A stretch of 64,000 nt of DNA, taken from assembly GCA_947044405.1 (NCBI GenBank), contig CAMRHE010000028.1, positions 10,708,001 to 10,772,000 on the forward strand. Direction: 5' to 3'. The notes under the pieces were generated by a model. The model worked only from the letters and a program-made list of their open reading frames with translations. It searched no databases and was not told where the DNA came from. The position numbers and the translations under genes were made by a program. The stretch comes from Leptodactylus fallax (taxonomy: Eukaryota; Chordata; Amphibia; Anura; Leptodactylidae). Positions 1-11,593 of the stretch are shown here, one piece after another. Positions within the stretch are counted from its first letter, which is position 1. Every line of letters starts with the position of its first letter.

Positions 1-735
1 CACCTTGTACAACACCTTCAGCAGCTCTGTCTACAGCACCTTCTGCAACACCTTCTAGAGCACCTTCTGCAGCTCCATCTATAGCACCTTCTGCAACACC
101 CTCTACAGCACCTTCTGCAGCTCCATCTATAGCACCTTCTGCAACACCTTGTACAACACCTTCTGCAACACCTTCTACAGCACCTTCTGCAGCTCCATCT
201 ATAGCACCTTCTGCAACACCCTCTACAGCACCTTCTGCAGCTCCATCTATAGCACCTTCTGCAACACCTTCTACAGCACCTTCTGCAACACCTTGTACAA
301 CACCTTCAGCAGCTCTGTCTACAGCACCTTCTGCAACCCCTTCTACAGCACCTTCTGCAGCTCCATCTATAGCACCTTCTGCAACACCCTCTACAGCACC
401 TTCTGCAGCTCCATCTATAGCACCTTCTGCAACACCTTGTACAACACCTTCTGCAACACCTTCTACAGCACCTTCTGCAGCTCCATCTATAGCACCTTCT
501 GCTACACCTTCCACAGCACATTCTGCAGCTCCATCTACAACACCTTCTACAGATCCTTCTGAAACACCTTCTACAGCACCTTCTGCAACACCTTCTAAAG
601 TGCCTTCTACAGTTCCTTCTACAACACCTTCCACAGCACGTTTTACAACATCTTCTGCAGCTCCTTCTACACCACCTTCACCAGCACCGTTCACAGCACC
701 TTCTACAGTTCCTTCTACACCACCTTCAACAAATG
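1..735. repeat. 12/24-bp minisatellite, block A
   Basis: Tandem repeat of 24-bp units made of two related 12-mers of the type caccttctgcaa and caccttctacag, often alternating in a 48-bp pattern with a variant containing gctccatctatag. The left edge lies outside the window. The last 230 bp (about 506-730) consist of diverged units that closely match the end of block B. Because the unit length is a multiple of three and lacks stops, several frames stay open (Ser/Thr/Phe/Tyr-rich on +, Ala/Glu/Gly/Val-rich on -); I do not read these as genes. Confidence 0.95.
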
Positions 736-1367
736 TGTTGGTCTGGGCATGCATGTCCAGTAGAATACAGTACAGCTTCTGCTGTATCCTCTGTGAAAGA
801 AGACAGGGTATCATTTAGGCTGGACATGGACATTCCTTCTGCTTCAGAGAGAAGGCTCAGTATAGGCAGCGGCATTTATAACAATAAAAGGTAGATGTCC
901 TGATATGGACCCTGCAGAACTGACGTCACCTCAACGTCATGTGACTGCTACAGCCTGTCCCTTGTGTTGGCTGAGGCCAGTGATAAACTTCAGAGATCAA
1001 GTGCTGTCAACATGGCTCACCACAGCAGCCTCTGTATACAGAGATCAGCAACACCAAGAACTGGAGGGAAGAAGAAAGGGGAGTCTAAGGGCATTATTTA
1101 TTTTACAGCCTCACCCCCCCCCCCCCCGACCAAAACTTTATGTGATCCCATACAGCCCCTTTAAGAACTTCCTGTTTTGGGAATTCCGGTTCTTACAGCT
1201 AATAGTCGAGAGCGCTTACTGAAACTGTGAAAATATCCTTCGATCCATTAGTCATTTAGTCAGCAACGTATAATTACAGACAGAGCGTCGTATAATCGAT
1301 ATTCTCCATTAGTTGTAAATATATTCAGGTATAGGAAGAGGATGAAACCTGCGCCAGAATATATAAT
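736..1367. other. Plain sequence between the two minisatellite blocks
   Basis: No gene or recognised repeat seen. It holds a homopolymer C tract at about 1113-1127. The short ORFs here have no recognisable domains. Confidence 0.5.
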
Positions 1368-2832
1368 ACAGCACCTTCTACAACACCCTCTACAGCACTT
1401 TCTACAACACCTTGTACAACACCTTCTACAGCACCTTCTGCAGCTCCATCTATAGCACCTTCTGCAACACCCTCTACAGCACCTTCTGCAACACCTTCTA
1501 CAGCACCTTCTGCAACACCTTCTACAGCACCTTCTGCAGCTCCATCTATAGCACCTTCTGCAACACCTTCTACAGCACCTTCTGCAGCTCCATCTAGAGC
1601 ACCTTCTGCAACACCTTCTACAGCACCTTCTGCAGCTCCATCTATAGCACCTTCTGCAACACCCTCTACAGCACCTTCTGCAACACCTTCTACAGCACCT
1701 TCTGCAACACCTTCTACAGCACCTTCTGCAGCTCCATCTATAGCACCTTCTGCAACACCCTCTACAGCACCTTCTGCAGCTCCATCTATAGCACCTTCTG
1801 CAACACCTTGTACAACACCTTCTGCAACACCTTCTACAGCACCTTCTGCAGCTCCATCTAGAGCACCTTCTGCAACACCTTCTACAGCACCTTCTGCAGC
1901 TCCATCTAGAGCACCTTCTGCAACACCTTTTACAGCACCTTCTGCAGCTCCATCTATAGCACCTTCTGCAACACCTTGTACAACACCTTCTGCAACACCT
2001 TCTACAGCACCTTCTGCAGCTCCATCTAGAGCACCTTCTGCAACACCTTCTACAGCACCTTCTGCAACACCTTGTACAACACCTTCAGCACCTCTGTCTA
2101 CAGCACCTTCTGCAACACCTTCTACAGCACCTTCTGCAGCTCCATCTATAGCATCTTCTGCAACACCCTCTACAGCACCTTCTGCAGCTCCATTTATAGC
2201 ACCTTCTGCAACACCTTGTACAACACCTTCTGCAGCTCCATCTATAGCACCTTCTGCAACACCCTCTACAGCACCTTCTGCAGCTCCATCTATAGCACCT
2301 TCTGCAACACCTTCTACAGCACCTTCTGCAACACCTTGTACAACACCTTCAGCAGCTCTGTCTACAGCACCTTCTGCAACCCCTTCTACAGCACCTTCTG
2401 CAGCTCCATCTATAGCACCTTCTGCAACACCTTCTACAGCACCTTCTGCAGCTCCATCTATAGCACCTTCTGCTACACCTTCCACAGCACATTCTGCAGC
2501 TCCATCTACAACACCTTTTACAGATCCTTCTGCAACACCTTCTACAGCACCTTCTGCAACACCTTCTAAAGCGCCTTCTACAGTTCCTTCTACAACACCT
2601 TCCACAGCACGTTTTCCAACATCTTCTGCAGCTCCTTCTACACCACCTTCACCAGCACCGTTCACAGCGCCTTCTACAGTTCCTTCTACACCACCTTCAA
2701 CAGCTCCTTCTACAGCATCTTCTACATCTTCTGCAGCACCTTCTACAACTCTTTCTACAACATCTTCTGCAACACCTTCTACAGCGCTTTCTACACTTTC
2801 TAAAGCGCCTTCTATAGCACCTTCTACAGACT
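1368..2832. repeat. 12/24-bp minisatellite, block B
   Basis: Same unit as block A: 24-bp units built from 12-mers, about 60 copies. The stretch from about 2333 to 2697 matches 290-730 of block A, except that block A has an extra 72 bp (three units). Block B then carries a further 130 bp of diverged 12-mers (to 2832) that block A lacks. The minus-strand ORF of 446 residues (2665 to 1325) opens at GTG, has no internal Met, and is a direct read-out of the 24-bp unit. Confidence 0.95.
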
Positions 2833-3084
2833 AAATGTGAATGGTGTGTCAGCTCAGTTATGTGTATTCTGCATTTACAATTAGCACATCACTGGAGAGA
2901 GGTAACGCGGGTCTCGGTGCTGCCGACCCCCTATTACCTCCTAGTGTTGTAGTTAACAAAGAGTGTGTGTGATTCACTAGCTGGGAGCGGCAGCAAAGAG
3001 GGAGGGGCTTCCCACCAGAGGGATTCTATAGGGCAATATTCTGCAGGCATGTGACCGCCCCGAACAATGAAAAAGAGTAAGAAT
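2833..3084. other. Plain sequence
   Basis: Nothing recognised on either strand. Confidence 0.4.
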
Positions 3085-3150
3085 AATACATTTCTATTTA
3101 TATAGCGCCAACATGTTCCGTAGCACTTTACAAATCAAGGAATCAAAAGG
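3085..3150 (-). mobile_element. SINE 3' tail fragment (frog V-SINE family)
   Basis: The reverse complement carries the 3' signature of a frog SINE: a piece related to gcgctgcggaatatg followed by ggcgctatataaat and an AT-rich tail. Here it reads tatagcgccaacatgttcc on the plus strand. Related tails occur at 34500-34572, 38040-38135 and 47655-47760, and the 5' half of the family is seen at 14325-14505. Confidence 0.7.
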
Positions 3151-3423
3151 CAAGAATTCAGCGCCACTAGCGCCACCTATAGGTAATCCAGTAGGTCCCA
3201 CCTTGTAAACAGGTGCAGTTTTCCATTCTTATTTGCATACCTATTTCCCAGGGGAGCATTGCATAGGTTACTTATAAGCACTTGCCAAATCTCTGAGAAG
3301 CTCTAGGAGGCTCCCGAAAAAAGAGGTGACCCCGATTCCCAAAAGAGGAGTCACTTTATGCGCGAATCATGCCTGAAAAAGGGGCGTGGTCATCACATCT
3401 AGTGCCCAAATCACAAAAAAGTT

Positions 3424-3641
3424 ACGCTAGGTTCACACCTGCGTTCGGGAAACCTAATCCGCTTAAAAAAGAGACTATAGACTATAATGGGGTCCGCCGG
3501 GGTTTTCACCCAAAAAGGGCAAAAAATGCGGAGAGGAAAGTGCTGCTTGCAGGACTTAGAGAAACATTTTTAAAGCGGAATGGGGAACGGAATCCCCAGG
3601 CGGAGACCGGGCGCAGGTGTGAACTCAGCTTTAGTGTGGCT
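3424..3641. mobile_element. MITE with inverted termini (cacctgcg family)
   Basis: Starts with gctaggttcacacctgcg and ends with gcgcaggtgtgaactcagct, which form an inverted repeat. The interior contains gactataatggggtccgcc. A second copy of the family lies at 43085-43350, and a short fragment (catagactataatggggtt) at about 14985-15005. It has no coding capacity. Confidence 0.7.
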
Positions 3642-3720
3642 TTAACCGCAGTAGGGTTAGAAGGCCCCTGGTGCCTACCTGGCAAACACTTTCATTTACT
3701 TGCCCATTGTAGGGAATTGT

Positions 3721-3984
3721 AAGGCTCAGGCCCCACGTTGCGGAAACGCAGTTTTTGGTTGTTGCAGATTTTGCTGCGTTTTTTTCAGCCAAAGCCAAGA
3801 ATGTCTACAAAAGGAATGGGAAATCTATAGGAAGTTCTTATACTTCTCCCTTCTGATCAATCCACTCCTGGCTTTGGCTCATAAAACCTGCAACTTTGCA
3901 GATACTGTAAAACGTGGTTTTTGTCGCCTTGTTCCGCTGCTGCAAAATCGCGGCATTTACGCTACATGGGGCCCCGGCCTTATG
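3721..3984. mobile_element. MITE, family M (gaggccccac termini), core 1
   Basis: Begins with aaggctcaggccccacg and ends with atggggccccggcctta, inverted with respect to each other. The core has an inner inverted pair (cagccaaagccaag and cctggctttggctcat) around the segment ttcttatacttctcccttctg. That segment is the apparent seed of the 6-kb array at 21935-27958. Copies sharing this core are at 21890-27990, 29248-32263 and 33561-33767. Confidence 0.75.
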
Positions 3985-4550
3985 AGGTTTTCTGAAGCTG
4001 ATGAGTCCTGTAAGCTCAGGCTGAGAAGAGGGAAAAGGGAGTAATCGCCTGGATGAGATGTCCAATCGGAACAGTAACAAAGTTCACACAAGTCCCTTCT
4101 TCAGTATGAAAAGTAACATGAACACTCGGCCTTCCTTCCTTGTGGCATCCTCAGCTCTCCGTGGCCTCTTCTGTGCTCTGGTCACCTCCTTAAGTAGGGG
4201 CTTAATCCTTACCTCCCCTTCTATATATTTTTTCATGCGTTTTACTGGGGCCCTCTGACCCCATGGGGGCTCTGTCACCATTAGCTCATGCTAAATTTTT
4301 CCAGAGATTTTTCAGATATTTTTTCCCTATATATATTCCCTGCGAGTGTGGCATTGTGAAAAAAACACACCATAAACTGAAAAATGAATAAAAACGCCAT
4401 GTCTGTGAGGTCAGTCAGAGCTTCTTACTGACAACTGGCCGAGGACACGGAAAGGACGCAAAATGGTCATTAAAAATAGAACGATTGCTCCGTTCACAGC
4501 CAAGAAACAGCCACAGTTATTGTGAGCCGCCCTGAGCACCCCATAAGACT
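3985..4550. other. Plain sequence
   Basis: AT-rich non-coding sequence; only short ORFs without recognisable domains. Confidence 0.4.
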
Positions 4551-4846
4551 AAGGCTACATTCACACGACACTGAGTAATGGACGTGCGACGTCCGTTTTT
4601 TTCACGGACGGCATTAAATTCAATGTCTGTGAGTGGGGGCTATTCACATGACTGTTATTTTGATGGTCCATAAAAAGTAAGTCATGTCCTATTTTTGTCC
4701 GTTTTCACGAATCCCTCCTTACAGTGTAATGTATGGGGGGTCTGTAAAAACGTGCGTCTCTGGGGTGTAAGACGGCCGTGATAAATGGACGTTTCTCACA
4801 ACCATTTCACACCTCGGTCGTATAAATTTAGCCTAACACTACACAA
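4551..4846. mobile_element. MITE with aaggctacattcacacga terminus
   Basis: The left end aaggctacattcacacgac and the right end (ttcacacctcggtcgtataaatttagcc) form an imperfect inverted repeat. An internal hairpin-like stretch gacgtccgttttttt..acggacg is visible. This is a familiar frog dispersed-repeat architecture. It is non-coding. Confidence 0.65.
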
Positions 4847-5159
4847 TGACTAATGTTAGTGAATGGAGGCGCGTTGTAACCTTTGGTGTGCCGAAACCTT
4901 CACTGCTGGCCCTTTTTGTGAGGAGAAATGGAGGTTGCGATGCACTAGGTGGTCACAATGAAGTGAAGGTGTCGCAGGACGACCCAGTAATCTCGTTGGA
5001 AGTCGCCGCAGTCTAAAAGTAGCATTAAGATTCTGTAAGGTGAGAGGTCTGCAGGTTTATACCAAGGGGTGGACAGAATCTGAGCTGTGTGAATAGACTC
5101 CTAGACTGTAGAATGACTGGAGATAACGGGGCCTGAGTGTAGACACCAGTTCACATCGT
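4847..5159. other. Plain sequence
   Basis: Nothing recognised. Confidence 0.4.
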
Positions 5160-5505
5160 GCCCTCCTCCTCCTCCTCCTCCTCTTAGTTTGGCGCCTCTC
5201 AGCGCAGTCCCAGCGGCGGCCACTAGATGGTGCTGCCGCCCAGGCTGAGGCGGATGCGCAGAGTCTGCCCCGTCCTGCGGGATCCCGGAGAGTGTTCAGA
5301 CTGTGCCAGTGCTGCATTACGTTACCCCGCCCTCTTGCAGATAACACGGGCTGGGTTTCTGGCACCGACTCAGCATCCTGAAGCCCCGGGGGATCTCCGG
5401 CCCTCAGATCCACTGTCGGGAGGGGCAGGAGGAGGAGGCGGCGGTGTCTATGTGGAGAAATCTGTGACTGGTGCTGGGGGGGCCCGATGTATGTACCGGG
5501 GCTGT
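5160..5505. other. GC- and CpG-rich segment next to the G-rich minisatellite
   Basis: Starts with a (CCT)n run at 5163-5184, followed by about 300 bp with many CpG dinucleotides and a composition unlike the AT-rich surroundings. ORFs cross it on both strands (5227-5574 on +; 6418-5057 on -), but neither shows a known domain, and the minus ORF is mostly minisatellite. It could be a promoter-like CpG island, an exon, or simply the diverged edge of the neighbouring array; sequence alone does not decide. Confidence 0.35.
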
Positions 5506-6350
5506 GAGAGCAGGGGCCCCGGGGACAGGAGGAGGCTGTTAGAGCAGGGGCCCCGGGACAGGAGGAGGCTGTGAGAGCAGGGGCCCCGGGGACAGGAGGA
5601 GGCTGTGAGTGCAGGGGCCCCGGGGACAGGAGGAGGCTGTGAGAGCAGGGGCCCCGGGACAGGAGGAGGCTGTGAGAGCAGGGGCCCCGGGACAGGAGAA
5701 GGAGGCTGTGAGAGCAGGGGCCCCGGGGACAGGAGGAGGCTGTGAGAGCAGGGTCCCCGGGGACAGGAGGAGGCTGTGAGAGCAGGGGCCCCGGGGACAG
5801 GAGGAGGCTGTGAGAGCAGGGGCCCCGGGGACAGGAGGAGGCTGTGAGAGCAGGGGCCCCGGGACAGGAGAAGGAGGCTGTGAGAGCAGGGGCCCCGGGG
5901 ACAGGAGGAGGCTGTGAGAACAGGGGACCCAGGGACAGGAGGAGGCTGTGAGAGCAGGGGCCCCGGCATGAGGAGGCTGTGAGAGCAGGGGCCCCGGGGA
6001 CAATTGGAGGCTGTGAGAGCAGGGGACCCAGGGACAGGAGGAGGCTGTGAGAGCAGGGGCCCCGGCATGAGGAGGCTGTGAGAGCGGGGGCCCCGGGGAC
6101 AGGAGGAGGCTGTGAGAGCAGGGGCCCCAGCATGAGGAGGCTGTGAGAGCAGGGGCCCCGGGGACAGGAGGAGGCTGTGAGAGCAGGGGCCCCGGGACAG
6201 GAGGAGTCTGTGAGAGCAGGGGCCCCCGGCATGAGGAGGCTGTGAGAGCAGGGGCCCCGGGGTTGAGAGCAGGAGCCCTGGGACAGGAGGAGGCTGTGAG
6301 AGCAGGGGCCCCGGGGACAGGAGGAGGCTGTGAGGTTAGGGGCCCCAGGG
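5506..6350. repeat. 34-bp G-rich minisatellite
   Basis: About 25 tandem units of roughly 34 bp (variants of 31-33 bp). The core is ggggccccggggacagg followed by aggaggctgtgagagca. The plus strand is purine-rich with repeated runs of four Gs, so G-quadruplex or hairpin formation is plausible. Unit length 34 is not divisible by three, so reading frames rotate and stay open; the Pro/Leu/Ser-rich minus-strand ORFs are artefacts of this. Confidence 0.95.
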
Positions 6351-6934
6351 CAGGTAGAGTCTGCTGTGACATCAGGGGCCCATGTGATCCTGCCACCCGT
6401 CAGCACAGTCTTGTTCACACCGGTCCTGGAGATGTATTTGCACCATGTGCAGATATTTAAAGGGCCAGTGCACCATTTTCTTCGGTGACAGAGTCAGGCT
6501 CGTGCATAGATTAGGGTGTCGTGTCATAGATTGATACATAATCATGGCGATCGTAGCTATATCGGCTCTAGCACTCACACCAATATGGCGGTCTGTTATA
6601 TGACACTCTACTGGTCTTTGTATTCATTCCTATGTGTTCCCAGAATGGATCGTGAGGCGATCAGTTTAATAAAATGCAGCGCTCGCATGGAAGCCATAAA
6701 GTGTATCCCCGTAATAACCATCCAGGATTTAGCGCTTTCACCATTGACAGTGCAAAATGTAAGAAGTGACAGGGTGGCAGCGAACCGAAAATATACCGCA
6801 GCAGAAAATCGCCATGGACGAGGCATAGCTGTAAGGGGAGCAGGGGCAGCTGTCACTACCAGGCCCTGGTGCTGGAGGGGGCCCCAAAGATCCCCCTGTC
6901 CTATAAACTATGGCACTATCGGTGCAAGGGACAG
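6351..6934. other. Plain sequence
   Basis: No gene or repeat family recognised. Confidence 0.4.
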
Positions 6935-7242
6935 TGCTGAGCAAAAGTTTCAGGCAGGCGTGGAATAAATACTAGAAGGTAATGCTCCTGGAATAGAAGG
7001 GTTAATAGTTTATTATTGTGAATAAAGAAAAGAGAAATGTAAATCCCCTCAATATTTTGGTGTGACCTTTGCCCTTTGCCTTCTCGGTACAGACAGTTTA
7101 GGGAGGTTGTTCCCTTCCCAAATATTGAGGGGATTTACATTTCTCTTTTCTTCAGTCACTTCATAAAATAAACTATTAACCCTTCTATTTCTGGAAGCAT
7201 TCTGACTGCGCAGCATTCCCCCTGCCTAAAACATTTACACTT
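6935..7242. mobile_element. Foldback MITE (gcaaaagttttaggcagg family)
   Basis: Left end gctgagcaaaagtttcaggc and right end cctgcctaaaacatttacac are inverted copies. Inside, a second long inverted pair (about 6998-7058 against 7115-7193) includes gagaaatgtaaatcccctca. A short sibling with TA target sites is at 40750-40889. Length and TA preference suggest a Tc1/mariner-mobilised MITE. Confidence 0.75.
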
Positions 7243-7394
7243 TACTGTAAATAGGGACCCCAATACAGATTGTGCCTGGAAGCTTCACATTATTCCTCTG
7301 TACATGGATGTACCCATAAAGGGCTTTTTATCTATACGTATTTTAGGTCTCTTGACTCTGAGTACATTATATAGACCGTATATAGCATCACAAT

Positions 7395-7660
7395 AAATAT
7401 ACGGAGATGCGCACGAGCCCATTAAATACACGGGGAGGTGCATTAGCCCATTAAATATACATGATGTGCACAAGCTCAATAAATATACAGGGATATACAC
7501 AAGCCCATTAAAAATACAGAGTGTGCAAGATCCCATTAAATATACGGGGGTGTTCACGAGCCCATTAAATATATGGGGTGTGCACAAGCCCATTTACTAT
7601 AGGTGATGTGCATTAGCCCATTAAATATGTAGGGGTGTGCACGAGCCCATAGACTATCAT
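7395..7660. repeat. Minisatellite, about 29-bp unit
   Basis: About nine diverged units containing agcccattaaatatacgggg and gtgcac. Units have drifted considerably, so the array looks old. The sequence from 7661 to 8224 has nothing recognisable. Confidence 0.85.
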
Positions 7661-8224
7661 TAGCTGCACTTTTGAGACCGTCCAGTCTTTTATTTTGGGG
7701 GTAGGGAAGACGGTGTACGACCTCCAGGGTGACCTATGTATTTGCAGGTCAATGACTTACAATATGAGAGATTCTCACCCTTTCTTGTCCAAAAACAGTC
7801 ATTGACCCCTGCCGTAAGTACATACAGACATAAGTGTGTATACACCAGTCCATAGGATGAGGCAAGCAGAGCTGTGAGCTCTAACCACACAGAGTAAGCT
7901 TCAGACTTACTCAGACCCAGGAAACACAGGGTTAAAATCCGTAACGTCCATTGTGCAAGGCAGCACCAGATAAAAGTCTACGGCGGATTCGTGTAACGTC
8001 AGTCATTTAATGCGTTCATGGCTGGATTGTGTAGCTAAGAAGAATCAATAGCTGAGGAATGTATCACTGCAAATAAGAAGTACGGTGCATTGTACAGCGG
8101 AGTTACCATGGCGACCAGATCAATAGCAGCGCTGCAAGGGAATGGCGACGGCTTCCATAAATACCACAGGAAGAACTTCATACACTACTGTATGTCCGTA
8201 CTGACAACTAAGCCGGAAAATTGT
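7661..8224. other. Plain sequence
   Basis: No gene, RNA or repeat family recognised. Confidence 0.4.
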
Positions 8225-9020
8225 GCAGTGGGTGGGGGGATTCAGTAGTGTCTGATCTGTGGGTGGGGAGATTCAGTAACGTCTGCCCGGTGGGTGAGTG
8301 GTTCAATAATGTCTGCCCGGTGGGTGGGATTCTAGTAACGTCTGCCCGGTGGGAGGGGAGTTCAGTAATGTCTGTCCGATGGGTGGAGGGTTCAGCGTCA
8401 CCTGCCCAGTGGGTGAGGGATTCAGAAGCATCTGCCTGGTGGGTGGGGGGTTCAGTAGCATCTGCCCGGTGGGTGAGGTGTTCAGAAGCGTCTCCCTGTT
8501 GGGTGTGGGTTCAGTGTAATCTGCCTTGTGGGTGGGGGGTTCAGAGGCATCTGCCCAGTGAGTGGGGGGGGGGGTTCAATGTTGTCTGCCCAGTGGGTGA
8601 GAGGTTCAGTAGCATCTGCCCAGTGGGAGAGGGGCTCAGAAACGTCGCCACGTTGGGTGTGGGTTCAGCGTCATCTGCCCAGTGGTGGGAGGTTCAGCCT
8701 CGTCTGCTCAACGAGTGAGGGGTTCAGCGTCATCTGCCCGGTGGGTGGAGGGTACAGTAATGTCTGCCCGGTGATTGAGGGGTTCAGCGTCGTCTGCCTG
8801 GTGGGTGTTTCAGTAATGTCTGCACGGTGGGTGGGGGTTCAGCATCGTCTGCCCAGTGGGTGAGGGGTTCAGAAGCATCTGCCCGGTGGATGAAGGGGTT
8901 CAGTAATGTCTGCCTGTTGGGTTGGGGGGTTCTTTAGCGTCTGCCCGGTGGGTTGGGGATTTACTAATGTCTACCCGATGAGTGTTCAGTAACATCTACC
9001 TGGTGGGTGGGGGTTCTTGT
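8225..9020. repeat. 30-bp minisatellite
   Basis: About 26 diverged units of roughly 30 bp with the core gtctgcccggtgggtg followed by gggttcagtaa. Open frames across it (8221-8718 and 8528-8863) follow the repeat period and are not considered genes. Confidence 0.92.
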
Positions 9021-9514
9021 CATAATTTCAATTAGCGAGGTTGTACTACACTACTGCAGGGACCCCTACTGATCATGAAATTTAGGGACTCAGGTCCCCT
9101 ATTTTTGGAGTCATTGGGCTCCCCACGGTCTGATACCTTGTCAATAATTTTACTAGATCTTTAAAGCCAATGGTGAAGAGGTAGACAAGAAAGACGCCCT
9201 CTCTATATCCCCACCTGGCTGTACAAGGGCTTCTATTTAGGACAGGCCATTGAGGTTGGATGTTGAGGGTCTGATCTCTGCCAGTCTTTTATGCCATTGT
9301 TTACACAGACACTCACCTGTGCAGTGCGCTCTGCCTAGAATTACACTCACCTGAGTAAGACTTGAAAGGTTGGACATGATGCACTCGCCTGTCCTCATCC
9401 ACTACGTTACTGTGTTACTGAGCTGCATTACACAGACCAGCAGCTGATCGGTGAGGGTCTGACCGCTCATTGTCCAGGGGCGCCCCCAACCATCCACTGC
9501 AGCTCAGCTTCATT
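9021..9514. other. Plain sequence
   Basis: Non-coding. A short piece near 9447-9470 (gatcggtgagggtctgaccgct) resembles the frog 'gataac' dispersed repeat seen at 21118-21432. Confidence 0.35.
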
Positions 9515-9804
9515 TACAACCCCAATTCCAATGAAGTTGGGACGTTCTGTAAAACATAAATAAGAACAGAATACGATGATTTGCAAATCCTTTTCAACCT
9601 ACTGTATATTCAATTGAATACACTACAAAGGCAAGATATTTAATGTTCAAACGGATAAAGTTTTTTTTTTTTTTTTGCAAATATTCACTCATTTTGAATT
9701 TGATGCCTGCAACACGTTCCAAAAAAACTGGGACAGGGGCAACAAAAGACTGAGCCTGGGGCATGTTTACCACTGTGTTGCATCACCTTTCCTTTTAACA
9801 ACAC

Positions 9805-11593
9805 TCAATAAGCATTTGGGAACTGAGGACATGAATTGTTGAAGCTTTGTAGGTGGAATTCTTTCCCAACGGTCCGGGGTTTCCGTTGTCGTATTTTGCG
9901 CTTCATAATGCGCCTCACATTTTCAATGGGAGACAGGTCTGGACTGCAGGCAGGCCAGTCTAGTACCCGCACTCTTTTACTATGAAGCCACGCTGTTGTA
10001 ACACGTGCAGAATGTGGCTTGGCATTGTCTTGCTGAAATAAGCAGGGACGTCCCTGAAAAACACGTGGCTTGGATGGCAGTAAATGTTGCTCCAAAACCT
10101 GTATGTACCTTTCAGCATTAATGGTGCCTACACAGATGTGCAAGTTACCCATGTCATGGGCACTAACACACCCCCATACCATCAGAGATGTGCCATAGGC
10201 ACTAACACACCCCCAGACCATCAGAGATGTGCCATGGGCACTAACACCCCCCATACCATCAGAGATGTGCCATGGGCACTAACACCCCCCATACCATCAG
10301 ATATGTGCCATAGGCACTAACACATCCCCATACTAACAGAGATGTGCCATGGGCACTAACACCCCCCATACCATCAGAGATGTGCCACAGGCACTAACAC
10401 ACCCCCATACCATCAGAGATGTGCCATAGGCACTAACACGCCCCCATACCATCAGAGATGTGCCATGGGCACTATCACCCCCCATACCATCAGAGATGTG
10501 CCATAGGCACTAACACATCCCCATACTAACAGAGATGTGCCATGGGCACTATTACCCCCCATACCATCAGAGATGTGCCACGGGCACTAACACACCCCCA
10601 TACCATCAGAGATGTGCCATGGGCACTAACACCCCCCATACCATCAGAGATGTGCCATAGGCACTAACACACCCCCAGACCATCAGAGATGTGCCATGGG
10701 CACTAACACACCCCCAGACCATCAGAGATGTGCCATGGGCACTATTACCCCCCATACCATCAGAGATGTGCCATGGGCACTAACACACCCCCATAATATC
10801 AGAGATGTGCCATGGGAACTAACACCCCCCATACCCTCAGAAATGTGCCATGGGCACTAACACACCCATACCATCAGAGATGTGCCACGGGCACTAGCAC
10901 ACCCCCATACCACCAGAGATGTGTCATGGGCACTAACACACCCCCAGACCATCAGAGATGTGTCATAGGCACTAACCCCCCCCCCCCCCAGACCATCAGA
11001 GATGTGCCATGGGCACTAACACCCCCCCAGACCATCAGAGATTCTGGCTTTTGCACTTTGTGCTGATAACAATCCGGACAGTCCTTTTCCTCTTTGGCCC
11101 GGAGGACATGATGTCCATGATTACCAAAAACAACATGAAATGTGGACTGGTCAGACCACAGGACACTTTTCCACTTTGAGTCAGTCCATCTCAGATGAGT
11201 TCGGGCCCAGAGAAGCCGGCGGCGTTTCTGGGTGTTGTTTATCTATGGCTTTCGCTTTGGTAGAGTTTTAACTTGCACTTGTAGATGTAGCGACGAACTG
11301 TGTTCACTGACAATGGTTTTCTGAAGTGTTCCTGAGCCCATGTGGTAATGATGTCAGTATTTAATGCAGTGCCGCCTGAGGGATCGAAGGTCACTGGCAT
11401 TCAAGGTTGGTTTTCGGCCTTGCCGCTTACTTGCAGATATTTGTCCTGATTCTCTGAATCTTTTGATGATATTATGGACTGTAGATGATGAAATCCCTAA
11501 ATTCCTTGCAATTGTACATGGAAAAACGTTCTTCTTAAACTGTTGGACTATTTGCTCTCGCAGTTGTTCACAAAGTGGTGAGCCTCGCCCCAT
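9805..11593 (-). pseudogene. Tc1-like transposase pseudogene (DD34E) with intragenic minisatellite
   Basis: A cut-and-paste transposase that would bind the element's inverted repeats and excise and reinsert it at TA. The ATG at 11593 opens an N-terminal helix-turn-helix domain with the recognisable stretch GISSSTVHNIIKRF, then a KRQGRKPT hinge. The middle (about 11050-11350, minus) still encodes a WSD-type first catalytic Asp region but contains stops and frame changes. The C-terminal part (10254 to 9805) carries FQQDNAKPHSA (second Asp) and SPDLSPIENV (catalytic Glu) with 34 residues between them. Between the domains about 900 bp of tandem repeat replaces what should be a single VWGCVSAHG-type stretch. 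Stops, frame shifts and the array make it non-functional. Confidence 0.88.
10150..11045. repeat. 38/39-bp minisatellite inside the transposase gene
   Basis: About 22 units of 39 bp (some 38 bp) with the core catcagagatgtgccatggg followed by cactaacacaccccc. Read on the minus strand a 39-bp unit is 13 codons in the transposase frame, giving SLMVWGCVSAHGT, which is the transposase's own sequence around the conserved VWG block. The array therefore grew from coding sequence of the host transposon. Confidence 0.93.

Noticed and set aside
1325..2665. 446-residue minus-strand ORF with an Ala-Glu-Gly-Val octad
   Set aside because: It opens at GTG with no Met inside, equals the 24-bp minisatellite unit, and other frames are open over the same array.
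5057..6418. 453-residue Pro/Ser/Leu-rich minus ORF and its companions
   Set aside because: Most of it is the 34-bp minisatellite, whose unit length rotates through frames; no domain is recognisable outside the array.
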